Origin: Cognatishimia sp. WU-CL00825
Lineage (GTDB): Bacteria; Pseudomonadota; Alphaproteobacteria; Rhodobacterales; Rhodobacteraceae
Assembly: GCF_040364665.1 (NCBI RefSeq)
Contig: NZ_BAABWX010000001.1
Span: forward strand, 1,736,001 to 1,800,000
Direction: 5' to 3'
DNA: 64,000 bases
Made by a program: the position numbers and the translations under genes
In this document: in pieces, positions 35,091 to 45,458 of the stretch
Position numbering within the stretch: the stretch's first letter is position 1
How the letters are laid out: each line of letters begins with the position of its first letter
Notes under the pieces: model-generated
What the model saw: only the letters and a program-made list of their open reading frames with translations
What the model was told of the DNA's origin: nothing
The model's database searches: none

Positions 35091-36155
35091 TTACTCACGA
35101 GTCCAAGGGTAACCTTGCTCTTCCAGCTCTTTAGAGAACTCGGCAACTGCGGAGGTATATATCTCAATCAGCTCATGCGCATTCAGACCAACGCTTGTCG
35201 CGTTCTCTTTCCAAGTGTCTAGGAAAGGCTCAGTCGCTGCGGTCAAAGCTGTAGATTCTTCCGCTGCAACTTCGATCAGTTTCACTTCGCTGTCCAACTT
35301 GTTTTCTTTCATTGCAGTGACCGCTTTAGAGTTCGCACCGATAACGATTTGCGCAAACTTATCCGCCAGCTCTTCACCCGTTTGGGTTAGAACTGCCCTT
35401 TGGTCATCGCTGAGGCTGTCATAAGTGTACTTGTTCATGAACATACCGTAGCCACCGATCTGGCCCCAATTTAGCAGGGTGTAGTTGTCGATAACTTCGA
35501 ACCATTTCAGTGCAGGAACGATATAAGAATAACCTTGTGTACAGTCGATCAAACCTGTGTCCAGCGCCTGATAGGCTTCGTACACATTCAGGTTCACCAT
35601 GGTCGCGCCTAGCTCGGCAAAGACTTTACCATATACGCCAGCGCCGCGAACTTTTTTGCCCGCGATGTCATGGATCGAGTTAATCTCAACACCTTTACAC
35701 GCAACGTTCACGTCAGATGCTGTAAATGTACCGATATAGACAAGGCTCTGCTGTTCTAGGTGCTCTTTGATGCCCGGTGCTGTGCGCATCAATTTATCTG
35801 TCGCGCGCAAACCAACCCATGGATCAGGGCCACCCAGTGGCAAATCAGCAAGGCTATATGCCGCCATTTCTTTTTGGAAATAGGCTGCAATCACGGAACC
35901 CGCATCCGCCACGCCATCGCCAATTGCTTGGACAGAACCAGTCGCTTTAAACAGCGCGCCGCCCCATTGAACGTCAAGCATCAAATCGCCAGCTGACAAT
36001 TCCTCAATACGACCACCGAACCACTTCAGCGCCGCTGGCACTGTGCCGCGGTCTGGACCGCTGTGGCCATAATAGATCGTGGTTTCTGCAGCTGCAGCGG
36101 TTGCAAGACCAGCTGACAAAAATGCACCTGCCAGTACATTCTTAACAATTTTCAT
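35091..36155 (-). CDS. dctP: TRAP transporter periplasmic substrate-binding protein (DctP)
   Basis: The product is 354 residues with a signal peptide (MKIVKNVLAGAFLSAGLATA, cleavage near residue 23, AAA-ETT). GGAGGAG precedes the ATG. The family region reads GKKVRGAGVYGKVFAELG then VYEAYQALDTGLIDCTQGYS. The usual arginine of the substrate carboxylate clamp is at the KKVRGAG position. The first residues after the signal peptide (TTIYYGHSGPDRGTVPAALK) place it in a subgroup different from the DctP of operon A. Two IclR-type operators lie 25-60 bp upstream. Confidence 0.9.
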   Translation of the reverse strand: MKIVKNVLAGAFLSAGLATAAAAETTIYYGHSGPDRGTVPAALKWFGGRIEELSAGDLMLDVQWGGALFKATGSVQAIGDGVADAGSVIAAYFQKEMAAYSLADLPLGGPDPWVGLRATDKLMRTAPGIKEHLEQQSLVYIGTFTASDVNVACKGVEINSIHDIAGKKVRGAGVYGKVFAELGATMVNLNVYEAYQALDTGLIDCTQGYSYIVPALKWFEVIDNYTLLNWGQIGGYGMFMNKYTYDSLSDDQRAVLTQTGEELADKFAQIVIGANSKAVTAMKENKLDSEVKLIEVAAEESTALTAATEPFLDTWKENATSVGLNAHELIEIYTSAVAEFSKELEEQGYPWTRE

Positions 36156-36180
36156 TACGCATCTCCTCCAAGCGTGTTTA

Positions 36181-36215
36181 TTTCACTATGTAAAATGGTA
36201 TTCCATTATTGGAAA
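36181..36215. promoter_or_regulatory. Tandem IclR-type operators before the TRAP genes
   Basis: TTTCACTATGTAAAA at 36181-36195 and TTCCATTATTGGAAA at 36201-36215 have centres 20 bp apart, as at 29379-29413 and 45299-45333. The second contains the inverted arms TTCCA and TGGAA. They lie just upstream of the dctP start on the minus strand. Confidence 0.55.
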
Positions 36216-36264
36216 TATCACCCCTACTTTCGTCAAACGAAACCCCAGACCTTATCTCTTAGTT

Positions 36265-37785
36265 TCACTCAGACGCCTCTAGCTCGGCCGCAAAAGTGTC
36301 TAGCAGCTTAGCTTTCAACAATTTCCCTGTTGGTGCCGCTGGCAAATCCGTCGCAATCACAACCCGAGTTGGGCGTTTGTACGGGGCCAGTTTGTCGTGA
36401 ACAAAAGCCTTCAGAGTGTCTTCCGTCACAGAATCCACCGACTCGACTTTCACAAATCCAATGACTTCTTCGTTGCCAGTCACTTTGCGCCCAACCACAC
36501 CTGCAACAATCACATCAGGATGTTCGATCAGCGCGGCCTCAACCTCAACCGGATACACGTTAAACCCAGACCGAATGATCAGCTCTTTCGACCGGCCCGT
36601 GATATGCAGACGGCCTTCTTCGTCAAAACGCCCCAAATCACCTGTGCGGAAATACCCATCAGCGGTCAATGCTTTGGCGGTCTGTTCAGCATCACGGAAA
36701 TAACCCTTCATGACCTGCGGACCACCGACATGGATTTCACCAATGCCCTTGTTTGGCTCTGACCCAAACGTGTCAAATTCGATGCGGATCAGGCAATCAT
36801 CCATAGGACGTCCAACACTAATGTCCGGATCACCGAATTCATTCAATGTTGCACAAACCCCGGCTGAGCCTTCTGTCAGCCCATAACCATTCTGCAACGG
36901 CAAACCATAAAATGCCTCCGCATCGCGTTTCCACATCGGATCAAGCGGCGCACCACCTGACGACACAAAACGCAACAGGCCTTTTTCATACTTGGGCTTG
37001 TTCTGGCTTTGCGCGTAATGGAACAAATGCGCGTGCATCTGAGGCACGGCAGGCAAATGGGTCACATCCGTATGCAGCGCTTCATACAGGCGCTCGACAC
37101 AGAACTTCGCCTCTAGCCGCACAGTCGCCTGTGCCGCAAAGGCCGCCAACAAAGTCACCAGACCAAACACATGAGACAGCGGAAGTGCGAGGAAAGAAAT
37201 CGCTGTATCATCCACCCGGCGGACTTTTGCAGTGGCATGAGAGGCGGCAATCAGATTGCCATGCGTTAGCATTGCCGCTTTTGGCAAACCTGTGGTGCCA
37301 GAAGTATACAACAATACGGCAATTTGTTCATCGCTGGCCTTATATACCGGCTCTGGCGTCCCACCTGGACGCCGCATAATCGCAATGTCGCCAAAGGCAC
37401 CGCTTGTGTTTTCCGCCTGTAAACGCTCGCCGTGGGCCGCGGCCGCTTTAGACGCCTGCGTACACATCACCACAACCCGTGGCTCGCTGTGATTAAACAC
37501 GCGCTCTAACTCAGGGCCAGCCATACGCGCGTTCATCAGAACGGAAATGGCGTCCAACCGGCTAGCTGCAAACAAAAATGCGGGAACCGCAATGCAGTTT
37601 TCAAACACCAGCACCACACGATCACCAGCGACAACGCCAGCATCTATCAGAATAGCCTGAGCTTGATCCGTCGCTTCTGCTAAATCTGCCCAGCTATAGC
37701 TGCGATCGGTAAAATCAACGACAGCGGATTTCCCACCAACCTGTGCCGCTGCTTTATCTAGAAACTCGTGAATTCGCTGTTCCAT
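36265..37785 (-). CDS. Acyl-CoA synthetase (AMP-forming ligase)
   Basis: The ATG at 37785 follows a GGGGGA ribosome site and gives 506 residues. The adenylation signature is VLLYTSGTTGLPKAAMLTHG, the A5-type motif is LQNGYGLTEGSAG, and the A8 hinge is GYFRTGDLGRFDEEGRLHIT with GRSKELIIRSGFNVYPVEVE. The catalytic lysine lies in APTGKLLKAKL near the end. The enzyme activates a carboxylic acid to its CoA ester for the upstream-encoded beta-oxidation enzymes. It is the last of seven genes on this strand. The substrate may be medium-chain, branched or aromatic. Confidence 0.88.
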   Translation of the reverse strand: MEQRIHEFLDKAAAQVGGKSAVVDFTDRSYSWADLAEATDQAQAILIDAGVVAGDRVVLVFENCIAVPAFLFAASRLDAISVLMNARMAGPELERVFNHSEPRVVVMCTQASKAAAAHGERLQAENTSGAFGDIAIMRRPGGTPEPVYKASDEQIAVLLYTSGTTGLPKAAMLTHGNLIAASHATAKVRRVDDTAISFLALPLSHVFGLVTLLAAFAAQATVRLEAKFCVERLYEALHTDVTHLPAVPQMHAHLFHYAQSQNKPKYEKGLLRFVSSGGAPLDPMWKRDAEAFYGLPLQNGYGLTEGSAGVCATLNEFGDPDISVGRPMDDCLIRIEFDTFGSEPNKGIGEIHVGGPQVMKGYFRDAEQTAKALTADGYFRTGDLGRFDEEGRLHITGRSKELIIRSGFNVYPVEVEAALIEHPDVIVAGVVGRKVTGNEEVIGFVKVESVDSVTEDTLKAFVHDKLAPYKRPTRVVIATDLPAAPTGKLLKAKLLDTFAAELEASE

Positions 37786-37804
37786 GTTCCCCCAACCTGC
37801 GCAA

Positions 37805-38809
37805 TCAGGCCGCGCAACCAAGGCGATCAAGCGCCTTAAGTGCATCTACCTCGAAATCCGCAACGATTTCTGCCATCGGCTGAACCTTGCGAATAAACCC
37901 AAGCGCATGGCCGGCACTTAGAATGCCGCGTGAAATATCGCCGGTCGCATAAGCCTTGCGGCCAATCGCGCCGGACACATGTTCCAACAGGCCCTTGATC
38001 CCAATATCAGGATTTTCTTGTTCCAGCTTTGACACCAAATCCGTGGTTTCATTGCGCAATGACCGCACCGTGTTTCGCACCGATTGCATACAAAGCGCCG
38101 TGTCTGTTTCTTTGGCAACAATCAGCGCCTGCTTATAATCGCCATGCGCCTGCAGCTCTTCTGAAACCAACATGCGCGTGCCCATCACAACGCCCGAGGC
38201 CCCCATGCCAAGCGCTGCAACCAATTGCGCGCCGCGCCCAACGCCGCCGCCAATCAACCAAGGAATATCCAAACGCTCTTCGGCCAGCCCCGCGTTAACC
38301 ATGCTGCCGATCATATCCAGACCTGGATGCCCACCGCATTCCGCGCCAACGATCGAAACCATATCAACGCCAACAGACTGAGCCTTAACCGCAAACCTCA
38401 AAGATGGCACCTTGTGCAACACCTTGATGCCTGCCTCTTTCAAGATCGGCATAAACTCTTCTGGGCTACGCCCAGAGGTTTCGACAAACTTCACACCACT
38501 ATCCGCGACTAACTGGAATATCTCAGCCGTACGTTCGCCCTGCACCAGTTTCGGGATCATCGAAATGTTCACGCCAAAAGGAGCGCCGTCACACATCTCG
38601 CGACATTTCTCGATTTCCGCTTTCAGGTCTTCTGGCTCAGCAAAGCTGGCAGCCGTGATAAACGAGATAATACCCGCCCGACCCGCAGCAGAAACATACT
38701 CCGCCTTAGATAGCCATTGCAGCCCCCCAGCAACCACTGGCACCCGCGTGCCAAAGGTCCGCGTGACAGGAGTGTCAAAGATCGTTGGAAGTGGAGTTGA
38801 ATCTTTCAT
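37805..38809 (-). CDS. Nitronate monooxygenase/2-nitropropane dioxygenase-family FMN protein
   Basis: The product is 334 residues of the TIM-barrel FMN family. Visible landmarks are VPVVAGGLQWLSKAEYVSAA, FGVNISMI, VGAECGGHPGLDMIGSM, IPWLIGGGVGRGAQLVAALG and GVVMGTRML, the phosphate-binding end of the FMN site. It fills the 13- and 19-bp gaps of the operon between an enoyl-CoA hydratase and a CoA ligase gene. In beta-oxidation clusters such proteins are often annotated as nitronate monooxygenases but may act as enoyl reductases (FabK-like) or on unsaturated CoA esters. The true reaction is uncertain. Confidence 0.8.
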   Translation of the reverse strand: MKDSTPLPTIFDTPVTRTFGTRVPVVAGGLQWLSKAEYVSAAGRAGIISFITAASFAEPEDLKAEIEKCREMCDGAPFGVNISMIPKLVQGERTAEIFQLVADSGVKFVETSGRSPEEFMPILKEAGIKVLHKVPSLRFAVKAQSVGVDMVSIVGAECGGHPGLDMIGSMVNAGLAEERLDIPWLIGGGVGRGAQLVAALGMGASGVVMGTRMLVSEELQAHGDYKQALIVAKETDTALCMQSVRNTVRSLRNETTDLVSKLEQENPDIGIKGLLEHVSGAIGRKAYATGDISRGILSAGHALGFIRKVQPMAEIVADFEVDALKALDRLGCAA

Positions 38810-38821
38810 CGTCGCAGCCTT

Positions 38822-39601
38822 TCAACGAAAAATAGGTGTTTGTTTGTTTAAGAAAGCCGAGATGCCGATTTGTGTCTCACCCCCGCCCAAGGCCCGCGCC
38901 ATGGCTTCGCATTCTGTATCCAGATGCGCCTCCATCGTGGCGTCCTCAGCCTGATTCATCAGTGTTTTGATAGAGGCGATTGCCCGTTCTGGCCCCGTGC
39001 TCAGCTCAGCGGCCAATCCACGTGCCGTATCCATGGCTGCGCCTTTGGCCACAATCTCAGTGATCGCGCCCAAATCATACAAACGCTCGGCCAGCAAAGG
39101 CTTGGCCATCATCGCCATTTTCGCCACCGTGGCGCGAGGCAACATCTGCATCAAAGTGCGCGTAACACCACCATCTGGAACCAAACCGGCACGCACATAA
39201 GCCAATACAAACTTGGCCTTTTCAGCACTCACCACCATGTCACAAGCCAAAGCAATGCTTAGACCCGCGCCAGCAGCACCGCCTTCAACCGCCGAAATCA
39301 CCGGTTTTGGGCACGCGCGGATTGCACGAATGATGTCATGCAGACGGTTGATGTTGGCATACCGCTGTTCAAGCGTCATATCGCGACGCTCTTTCAACTG
39401 GTTTAAATCACCACCAGAGCAAAAGAACCCGCCTTCGCCACTTAGGATGACAGCAGTGATTGCCGGATTTTCCGACGCTTCGCGCAGCCCATCAATGACA
39501 CCTTGATAATACTCAGGCGTCAACGCATTCCGGGTTTCTGTGAAAGTGTTCCACAGCTCCAAATGCCGGTCGTGCAAATCGCGTCGGAAAAATTGGGTCA
39601 C
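38822..39601 (-). CDS. Enoyl-CoA hydratase/isomerase (crotonase family)
   Basis: The product is 259 residues. Crotonase oxyanion-hole stretches are AVILSGEGGFFCSGGDLNQL and AVEGGAAGAGLSIALACDMV. The usual second catalytic glutamate region reads AYVRAGLVPDGGVTRTLM, with aspartate (PDGG) where hydratases often have glutamate, so isomerase or hydrolase activity is possible. It overlaps the acyl-CoA dehydrogenase gene by 4 bp. A close paralogue lies at 45459-46244 outside this operon. Confidence 0.85.
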   Translation of the reverse strand: MTQFFRRDLHDRHLELWNTFTETRNALTPEYYQGVIDGLREASENPAITAVILSGEGGFFCSGGDLNQLKERRDMTLEQRYANINRLHDIIRAIRACPKPVISAVEGGAAGAGLSIALACDMVVSAEKAKFVLAYVRAGLVPDGGVTRTLMQMLPRATVAKMAMMAKPLLAERLYDLGAITEIVAKGAAMDTARGLAAELSTGPERAIASIKTLMNQAEDATMEAHLDTECEAMARALGGGETQIGISAFLNKQTPIFR

Positions 39602-40746
39602 AGCTGCCCCCCCGACGCTGCGCTCAGAGCGATAAAGCGTTCGAGGTGGTGGTCCACATCACCAAAGAGGTGGTCGATCATGGTCAGACGGCGCGCAAAA
39701 TGCGACAGCGCATATTCATCCGTCATTCCGATACCACCGTGCATCTGAATGGTCTCTTCTGCAACCAGCGTCCCCACGCGGCCAATCAGGTTTTTGGTGG
39801 CGCTGACATGCAAGTCACGGGTCGCCGCATCTGCTTCCATATGCCCCGCCAGATTCACAACCGCGGAACGCGCCTGTTCGATCTCGATCAGCACATCCGC
39901 CATACGGTGCTGCAGCGCTTGGAATTTACCAATCGGAACACCGAATTGTTTGCGCTCTTTCAGGTAACCAACGGTCAGGTCTTTCGCCGCGTCCATCGCA
40001 CCAAGCGCCTCGGCGGAAACGGCCAACGTGCCGCGTGCGATCGCTGTTTCGATCGCCTCAAAAGCAGCGCCCGCATCACCCAAACGATCTGCCGCTGACA
40101 GACGAACATCGGTCAAATCAACCCGTGCGGCCGAGGTGCCATCGACGTTCTGATAGGCATTTATCGATACACCCGGCGCATCGCTGGACACCATGAACAA
40201 TGAAATGCCGACGTGATCCGTATCCGCGCCACTCTCGCGTGCGGACACGATCAGTTTGCCGGCCTGACCACCGTTGATCACATGCGTTTTGGTCCCATTC
40301 AGAACGATCGCGTTGCCATCCGCCGCAGCAGTCGTGCGCACATCACTCAAGTCATAGCGTGCCGTAGGCTCGCCATGCGCCAAAGCCAACACCGATTGCC
40401 CGCCGACGACAGCCTCAATCAATTCTTTTTGCTCGTCATTACCCAAAGCAGCAACAAGCGATCCACCTAATACAGCCGAGGCCAAAATAGGCTCGATCAC
40501 ACCTGCACGGCCGAATTCTTCGAAGACAACCGAGATGTCAAAACCTGCGCCGCCAAAGCCGCCATCCTCTTCCGAGAAGATCGCACCCAGAATGCCCAGC
40601 TCTGCCAGTTCATTCAAAATATCCGCATCATATGCGGTACCAGACTCCAGCAACTTGCGCCGCGCTTCGTGGTCGTAACGTTCTGCCAGAAACCGCTGCA
40701 ACATGTCCTGCAGCATTGTCCGTTCTTCGGTCAGATTAAAATCCAT
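39598..40746 (-). CDS. Acyl-CoA dehydrogenase
   Basis: The ATG at 40746 gives 382 residues starting MDFNLTEERTMLQDMLQRFL; the longer frame runs back into the previous gene. The family is clear from FSEEDGGFGGAGFDISVVFE, the central beta domain (LNGTKTHVINGGQAGKLIVS), and MHGGIGMTDEYALSHFARRL at the C-terminus. This FAD enzyme would introduce the 2,3-double bond of an acyl-CoA. Its length and sequence differ from the next gene, and two adjacent unlike acyl-CoA dehydrogenases often form a heteromer or act on successive intermediates. Confidence 0.86.
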   Translation of the reverse strand: MDFNLTEERTMLQDMLQRFLAERYDHEARRKLLESGTAYDADILNELAELGILGAIFSEEDGGFGGAGFDISVVFEEFGRAGVIEPILASAVLGGSLVAALGNDEQKELIEAVVGGQSVLALAHGEPTARYDLSDVRTTAAADGNAIVLNGTKTHVINGGQAGKLIVSARESGADTDHVGISLFMVSSDAPGVSINAYQNVDGTSAARVDLTDVRLSAADRLGDAGAAFEAIETAIARGTLAVSAEALGAMDAAKDLTVGYLKERKQFGVPIGKFQALQHRMADVLIEIEQARSAVVNLAGHMEADAATRDLHVSATKNLIGRVGTLVAEETIQMHGGIGMTDEYALSHFARRLTMIDHLFGDVDHHLERFIALSAASGGQL

Positions 40747-40759
40747 ATCAAACGGCCTT

Positions 40760-41956
40760 TCAGAGTTCCAAGATGGCTTTGGAAATGATCGTGCGCTGAA
40801 TCTCGTTGGCACCGCCAAAGATCGAGAGCTTACGCATATTGAAATAAGTCGGTGCTGCCGAAGCCGCGTGTTCCGGCCCCATGGCGTCAACGTTGTCGCC
40901 GCCCTCTAGGTAATCAGGCAGATACGGCATGGCATCCGGTCCTGCTGCGCGGCGCAGCAACGATGTCAGCTCTTGGCGCAACAAGGTGCCTTTCACTTTC
41001 AACATCGAGCTTTCCGCACCCGGTGCCTGCCCTTTCGCAGCCGCACTAATAACTCGCAAGTTGGTGGTACGCATCGCCATCAAATCGATTTCAACCTGCG
41101 CCAAGCGCGCTGCGAAATGCGGGTTCTGATTCAGCGGTTTGCCACCCGATGCTGTATTGGCCGCAACGTGTTTCAACGTTGCCAGAGCCGCATCAGAAAA
41201 ACCAACGCCTGCAATATTAGTACGTTCGTGCGTCAGCAGATACTTGGCATAGGTCCAGCCCTTGTCCTGTTCACCCACCAAATTTTCGACAGGCACGCGC
41301 ACATCGTCGAAAAACACCTCGTTCACTTCGGCATCTCCATCAATCAATTTGATTGGGCGCACGGTGACACCCGGCGTATTCATGTCGATCAACAGAAAGG
41401 AAATACCCGCCTGATTTTTGACTTCGGTATTTGTCCGCACAAGGCAGAAAATCCAGTTGGCGTGTTGACCCAGTGTGGTCCAAGTCTTTTGGCCATTCAC
41501 GACGTAATGATCGCCGTCCAACACAGCACGGGTTTTCACCGCCGCTAGGTCAGAACCAGCACCCGGCTCTGAATAGCCCTGACACCACCAGTCTTCGCCA
41601 CTTAAGATACGTGGCAAGAAACGTTGACGCTGCTCTTCGCTACCGAAGGCCAGCAAAACAGGCGCTAGCATCGTCAGGCCAAAGGGCACCAGACGCGGAG
41701 CATGGGCCAAACAAGCCTCTTCTTCAAAAATCTGACGCTCCACCGCGTTCCATTCAGCGCCTCCATAGGCTTTTGGCCAATTGGCAGCCAACCACCCACG
41801 GGCATTCAGAATGGCATTCCATTCTTCCGTATCCGCCTTGGTCAGCTGTTTCCCCAACCGAGTTTTTTCGGCAATGTGGTCCGGCAGGTTATCAGCCAAA
41901 AAGCTGCGCACCTCGGCGCGAAACGCCTCTTGTTCTTCGGTGTAGTTCAGATCCAT
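40760..41956 (-). CDS. Acyl-CoA dehydrogenase
   Basis: The ATG at 41956 follows GGGAGC and gives 398 residues. Landmarks are YGGAEWNAVERQIFEEE, WWCQGYSEPGAGSDLAAVKT (FAD-binding loop), GDHYVVNGQKTWTTLGQHAN and the C-terminal IFGGANEIQRTIISKAIL. This is the FadE-like branch frequent in degradation of sterol side chains, cyclic acids and branched acids. It lies 10 bp after the thiolase gene and 13 bp before the second dehydrogenase gene. Electrons go to the ETF system encoded elsewhere. Confidence 0.88.
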   Translation of the reverse strand: MDLNYTEEQEAFRAEVRSFLADNLPDHIAEKTRLGKQLTKADTEEWNAILNARGWLAANWPKAYGGAEWNAVERQIFEEEACLAHAPRLVPFGLTMLAPVLLAFGSEEQRQRFLPRILSGEDWWCQGYSEPGAGSDLAAVKTRAVLDGDHYVVNGQKTWTTLGQHANWIFCLVRTNTEVKNQAGISFLLIDMNTPGVTVRPIKLIDGDAEVNEVFFDDVRVPVENLVGEQDKGWTYAKYLLTHERTNIAGVGFSDAALATLKHVAANTASGGKPLNQNPHFAARLAQVEIDLMAMRTTNLRVISAAAKGQAPGAESSMLKVKGTLLRQELTSLLRRAAGPDAMPYLPDYLEGGDNVDAMGPEHAASAAPTYFNMRKLSIFGGANEIQRTIISKAILEL

Positions 41957-41966
41957 CACCCGCTCC

Positions 41967-43145
41967 CTAGAAAATTTCGAACAGGCCAGCGGCACCTTGG
42001 CCACCACCGATACACATCGTCACAACACCCAACTTGGCACCACGACGTTTGCCTTCGATCAGCAGATGCCCCGTCATACGCGCACCGGTCATGCCAAACG
42101 GGTGACCAATCGAGATAGAGCCGCCGTTCACATTACAAATCGCAGGATCAATCTCTAGGCGGTCACGGCAATACAGCGCCTGGGACGCAAAGGCCTCGTT
42201 CAATTCCCACAAATCGATGTCATTCACGGTCAAACCATGACGTTTCAACAGACGTGGCACGGCAAAAACCGGACCAATGCCCATTTCATCTGGCTCACAA
42301 CCTGCAACAGCAAAACCTTTGAATGCACCCAACGGTTCTATGCCTTCGCGTGCCGCTGCATCTGCGTCCATCACCACCAATGCGGCTGCACCATCAGACA
42401 ATTGTGATGCGTTACCCGCAGTGATGAAATGACCTTCGCCCTGAACGGGCTTCAAACCAGCCAAGCCTTCCAAAGTGGTGTTCGGGCGGTTGCAATCATC
42501 CATGCTAAAGGTCACCTCCCTATGGGTAACCTCACCAGTTTCACGATCTTTGAACGCCTGCGTTACAGTGATTGGGACAATCTCATCGTCCAGCTTACCG
42601 GACCCCTGCGCTGCTGCTGTCCGCTTTTGGCTTTCCAACGCCAACTCATCCTGCGCTTCGCGGCTGATGTTATAGCGTTGCGCCACAATATCCGCGGTTT
42701 GAATCATCGACAGATAAGTCTCTGGCTTGTTTTCAACGATCCAGCTTTCTTTCGCCTGCGGAGGACGTGACGGAGGCATCTGGCTGATGCTTTCAACACC
42801 ACCAGCAATCGCCGCGTCCGCACCTTCGGTGGTGACCGTATTCGCCGCCATCGCGATCGCTTGCAAACCGGACGAGCAGAACCGGTTCACAGTTGCCGCC
42901 GCAACCGTCACAGGCAGGCCTGCACGGATGACGGCCTGACGCGCGATGTTGCTGCCTGTCCAAGCTTCAGGATAGCCGCAACCAATCAGAGCATCTTCGA
43001 TCAGATCAGGGTTCACACCAGATCGTGCGACAGCATGTTCAATCGCATGGCCAGCCATAGTCGCGCCATGAGTTTCGTTGAAGGCACCTCGGTAAGACTT
43101 TGCCAGACCTGTGCGTGCCGTAGAGACGATAACCGCTTGTTTCAT
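41967..43145 (-). CDS. Acetyl-CoA acyltransferase (thiolase)
   Basis: The product is 392 residues with all catalytic residues of thiolase: the nucleophilic cysteine in [16 protein letters not shown], the histidine in [16 protein letters not shown], and the second cysteine in [27 protein letters not shown] completes the motif set. It releases acetyl-CoA from a 3-oxoacyl-CoA, or makes the reverse condensation. It follows the FadJ-like gene after 11 bp, as is usual for a beta-oxidation pair. Confidence 0.93.
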   Translation of the reverse strand: MKQAVIVSTARTGLAKSYRGAFNETHGATMAGHAIEHAVARSGVNPDLIEDALIGCGYPEAWTGSNIARQAVIRAGLPVTVAAATVNRFCSSGLQAIAMAANTVTTEGADAAIAGGVESISQMPPSRPPQAKESWIVENKPETYLSMIQTADIVAQRYNISREAQDELALESQKRTAAAQGSGKLDDEIVPITVTQAFKDRETGEVTHREVTFSMDDCNRPNTTLEGLAGLKPVQGEGHFITAGNASQLSDGAAALVVMDADAAAREGIEPLGAFKGFAVAGCEPDEMGIGPVFAVPRLLKRHGLTVNDIDLWELNEAFASQALYCRDRLEIDPAICNVNGGSISIGHPFGMTGARMTGHLLIEGKRRGAKLGVVTMCIGGGQGAAGLFEIF

Positions 43146-43156
43146 TGCTATTTCCT

Positions 43157-45244
43157 TTACCCGTTCAGATCGGCAAATGTTTTGCCTTCAGCCACCAGTC
43201 GCTCCAACAATGGGGCCGGTTGCCACATGAAATCGTCCTCTTGGGACAGGCGTTTGATGTCGTTCAGAATTTTGTCCAGGCCTACAGTGTCCGCATATTG
43301 CATCGGACCACCGCGCCAGCGTGGGAAGCCATAGCCATTCAACAGCGTCACATCGACATCTAGCGGACGCAGGGCAATGCCCTCTTCCAAGACGCGCGCC
43401 GCTTCGTTGATCATGGCGGCCATATAACGATCGACGATCTCTTGATCGCTGATCTCTTGTGCCTTCACGCCATTATCCGTGCGCTCAGCAGCAATGATCT
43501 CCAGAACCTCTGGGTCTGCCGACGGCTTGCCATCTTCGTAGATATAGAAACCACGGCCAGTCTTACGGCCAAAACGATCTTTCTCACAAAGACGATCCGA
43601 GAATTCCGCATACATCTCACGCGGATCACGGGTTGGTGCCAAACGCTTGCGTGTCGCCCATCCGATATCCAGGCCAGCAAGGTCAGCCACCGAAAATGGC
43701 CCCATCGCCATGCCGAAATTCACCAATGCACGGTCAACGTCATATGGGCTTGCACCCGCAATCACGACGCCGTCCATTGCTTGACGGTAATGCGACAACA
43801 AACGGTTGCCAATGAACCCATCACAAACACCAGACCGTACAGCAACTTTGCGCAGCTTCTTGGCAAAGGCAAAACCAGTCGCGACGACTTCGGCAGAGGT
43901 CTTATCCGCCACAACCACTTCAAGCAGCTTCATCACATGCGCTGGCGAGAAAAAGTGCAGGCCAATCACATCCTCAGGACGTTTTGTCATCTCGGCGATG
44001 GCGTTTACGTCCAGATAAGAGGTGTTAGAGGCCAAAATCGCGCCCGGTTTACAGATCGCATCCAGCTGGCCAAAGACGTCTTTTTTAACCTCAAGGCTTT
44101 CAAAGACAGCCTCAACAACGATGTCCGCATTCGCCAGATCCTGATAGTCAGATGTGGCCGCAAAGCGGTTTGCCAGAATGTCGTCAAACGCAGCTTGGCT
44201 TAGCTTGCCGCGCTTTACGGACCCTTCCAGCATTTTGGAAACAGATGAGGTCGCTCGATCGGCCGACGCTTGGTCCCGCTCGATCAAGGTCACGGTGAGC
44301 CCAGCAAGGAGAGAGCTAACAGCAATGCCGGCACCCATCGTACCGCCGCCCACGACCCCAATCGCGGCGATGTCACGTGGTGATACATCTTTGATTTCGG
44401 GCAACTTGCCCACCTGGCGTTCTGAGAAGAACGCATGGATCAACGCAGAACGCTGATCGCCATTCATAAGGTCTTGGAAAAATGCACGCTCTTGCGCCAA
44501 ACCTTCGGTGATTGGCAGCTTGGTTGCATTTTCAATCGCGTCAACGCATTTCTGCGGCGCGAACTGGCCACGCATCTTTTTCGCCAAAGTTGCGCGGGCT
44601 GTGTCAAACAGACCATCTTCAGCGCTGTTGCATGGCAACGCACCGGTTGGACGCGCCAGCTTACCTTCAGACAACAATGTCATCGCATAAGCGATACCAG
44701 CAGTACGCGGATCATCTTGATCTGCAACCGCATCAACCAAACCAGCCTCTTGCGCCTCAGCCACTTTGATCTGACGGCCAGAGGTGATCATGTCCAAAGC
44801 CATCTTCACGGGAACAACACGTGGCAAACGCTGCGTGCCCCCTGCCCCTGGCAACAGACCCAAAGTCACTTCAGGCAGGCCAAAACGAGTGTTTGGCTGT
44901 GCTATGCGATAATGCGCACCCAATGCAACTTCTAGACCACCACCCAGAACGGTTCCATGCAGAGAAGCAACCACGGGCTTTGCAGAGGCTTCGATCGTTT
45001 CGATGACCGCAGGCAAGGATGGTTCCGCATGCGGCTTACCAAATTCACGAATATCCGCACCGGCAATAAAGGTGCGACCTTCACAGCAAATAACGACCGC
45101 TTGCACAGTTTCATTGGCATTTGCCTGAGCAACACAATCGGCCAGTCCGGCACGAACAGCTTGAGAAAGCGCGTTCACCGGAGGGTTCGACACCTCAATG
45201 ACAGCTACATTTTCTACAGTTTCAATTTTTACGGCGTTGGTCAT
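43157..45244 (-). CDS. Bifunctional enoyl-CoA hydratase/3-hydroxyacyl-CoA dehydrogenase (FadJ/FadB-like)
   Basis: The product is 695 residues, the common size for this fusion. The N-terminal crotonase domain shows [18 protein letters not shown] and [20 protein letters not shown]. The hydroxyacyl-CoA dehydrogenase begins near residue 296 with [20 protein letters not shown], then [15 protein letters not shown] (catalytic histidine) and [13 protein letters not shown]. It performs hydration and NAD-dependent oxidation of acyl-CoA intermediates. It is the first gene of the seven-gene operon; paired IclR-type operators lie 55-90 bp upstream. Confidence 0.92.
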   Translation of the reverse strand: MTNAVKIETVENVAVIEVSNPPVNALSQAVRAGLADCVAQANANETVQAVVICCEGRTFIAGADIREFGKPHAEPSLPAVIETIEASAKPVVASLHGTVLGGGLEVALGAHYRIAQPNTRFGLPEVTLGLLPGAGGTQRLPRVVPVKMALDMITSGRQIKVAEAQEAGLVDAVADQDDPRTAGIAYAMTLLSEGKLARPTGALPCNSAEDGLFDTARATLAKKMRGQFAPQKCVDAIENATKLPITEGLAQERAFFQDLMNGDQRSALIHAFFSERQVGKLPEIKDVSPRDIAAIGVVGGGTMGAGIAVSSLLAGLTVTLIERDQASADRATSSVSKMLEGSVKRGKLSQAAFDDILANRFAATSDYQDLANADIVVEAVFESLEVKKDVFGQLDAICKPGAILASNTSYLDVNAIAEMTKRPEDVIGLHFFSPAHVMKLLEVVVADKTSAEVVATGFAFAKKLRKVAVRSGVCDGFIGNRLLSHYRQAMDGVVIAGASPYDVDRALVNFGMAMGPFSVADLAGLDIGWATRKRLAPTRDPREMYAEFSDRLCEKDRFGRKTGRGFYIYEDGKPSADPEVLEIIAAERTDNGVKAQEISDQEIVDRYMAAMINEAARVLEEGIALRPLDVDVTLLNGYGFPRWRGGPMQYADTVGLDKILNDIKRLSQEDDFMWQPAPLLERLVAEGKTFADLNG

Positions 45245-45298
45245 GTGTCACCTGAGTCGTGAATTGTGTGGGAAAGTCATCGCATCAATCTTCATAAA

Positions 45299-45333
45299 TT
45301 TCAATATGTAGAATTTATTTCTGTTAAATGGAA
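45299..45333. promoter_or_regulatory. Tandem IclR-type operators before the beta-oxidation operon
   Basis: TTTCAATATGTAGAA at 45299-45313 and TTCTGTTAAATGGAA at 45319-45333 have centres 20 bp apart. The first matches 13 of 15 bases of the upstream site at 36181, and the second is close to the sites at 29379 and 29399. They lie upstream of the fadJ-like start on the minus strand. Confidence 0.58.
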
Positions 45334-45458
45334 CCTAAGGTTACTTCGAATAACAGGCGAAACGCGGAAATTTTCCCGGTTTAGGCCCGTGAAAACAGCG
45401 GCATGCGCTGACCATCAGCAAGTCCGGCACACCACTTAGGCTAGCTGTTCAACTTTGA

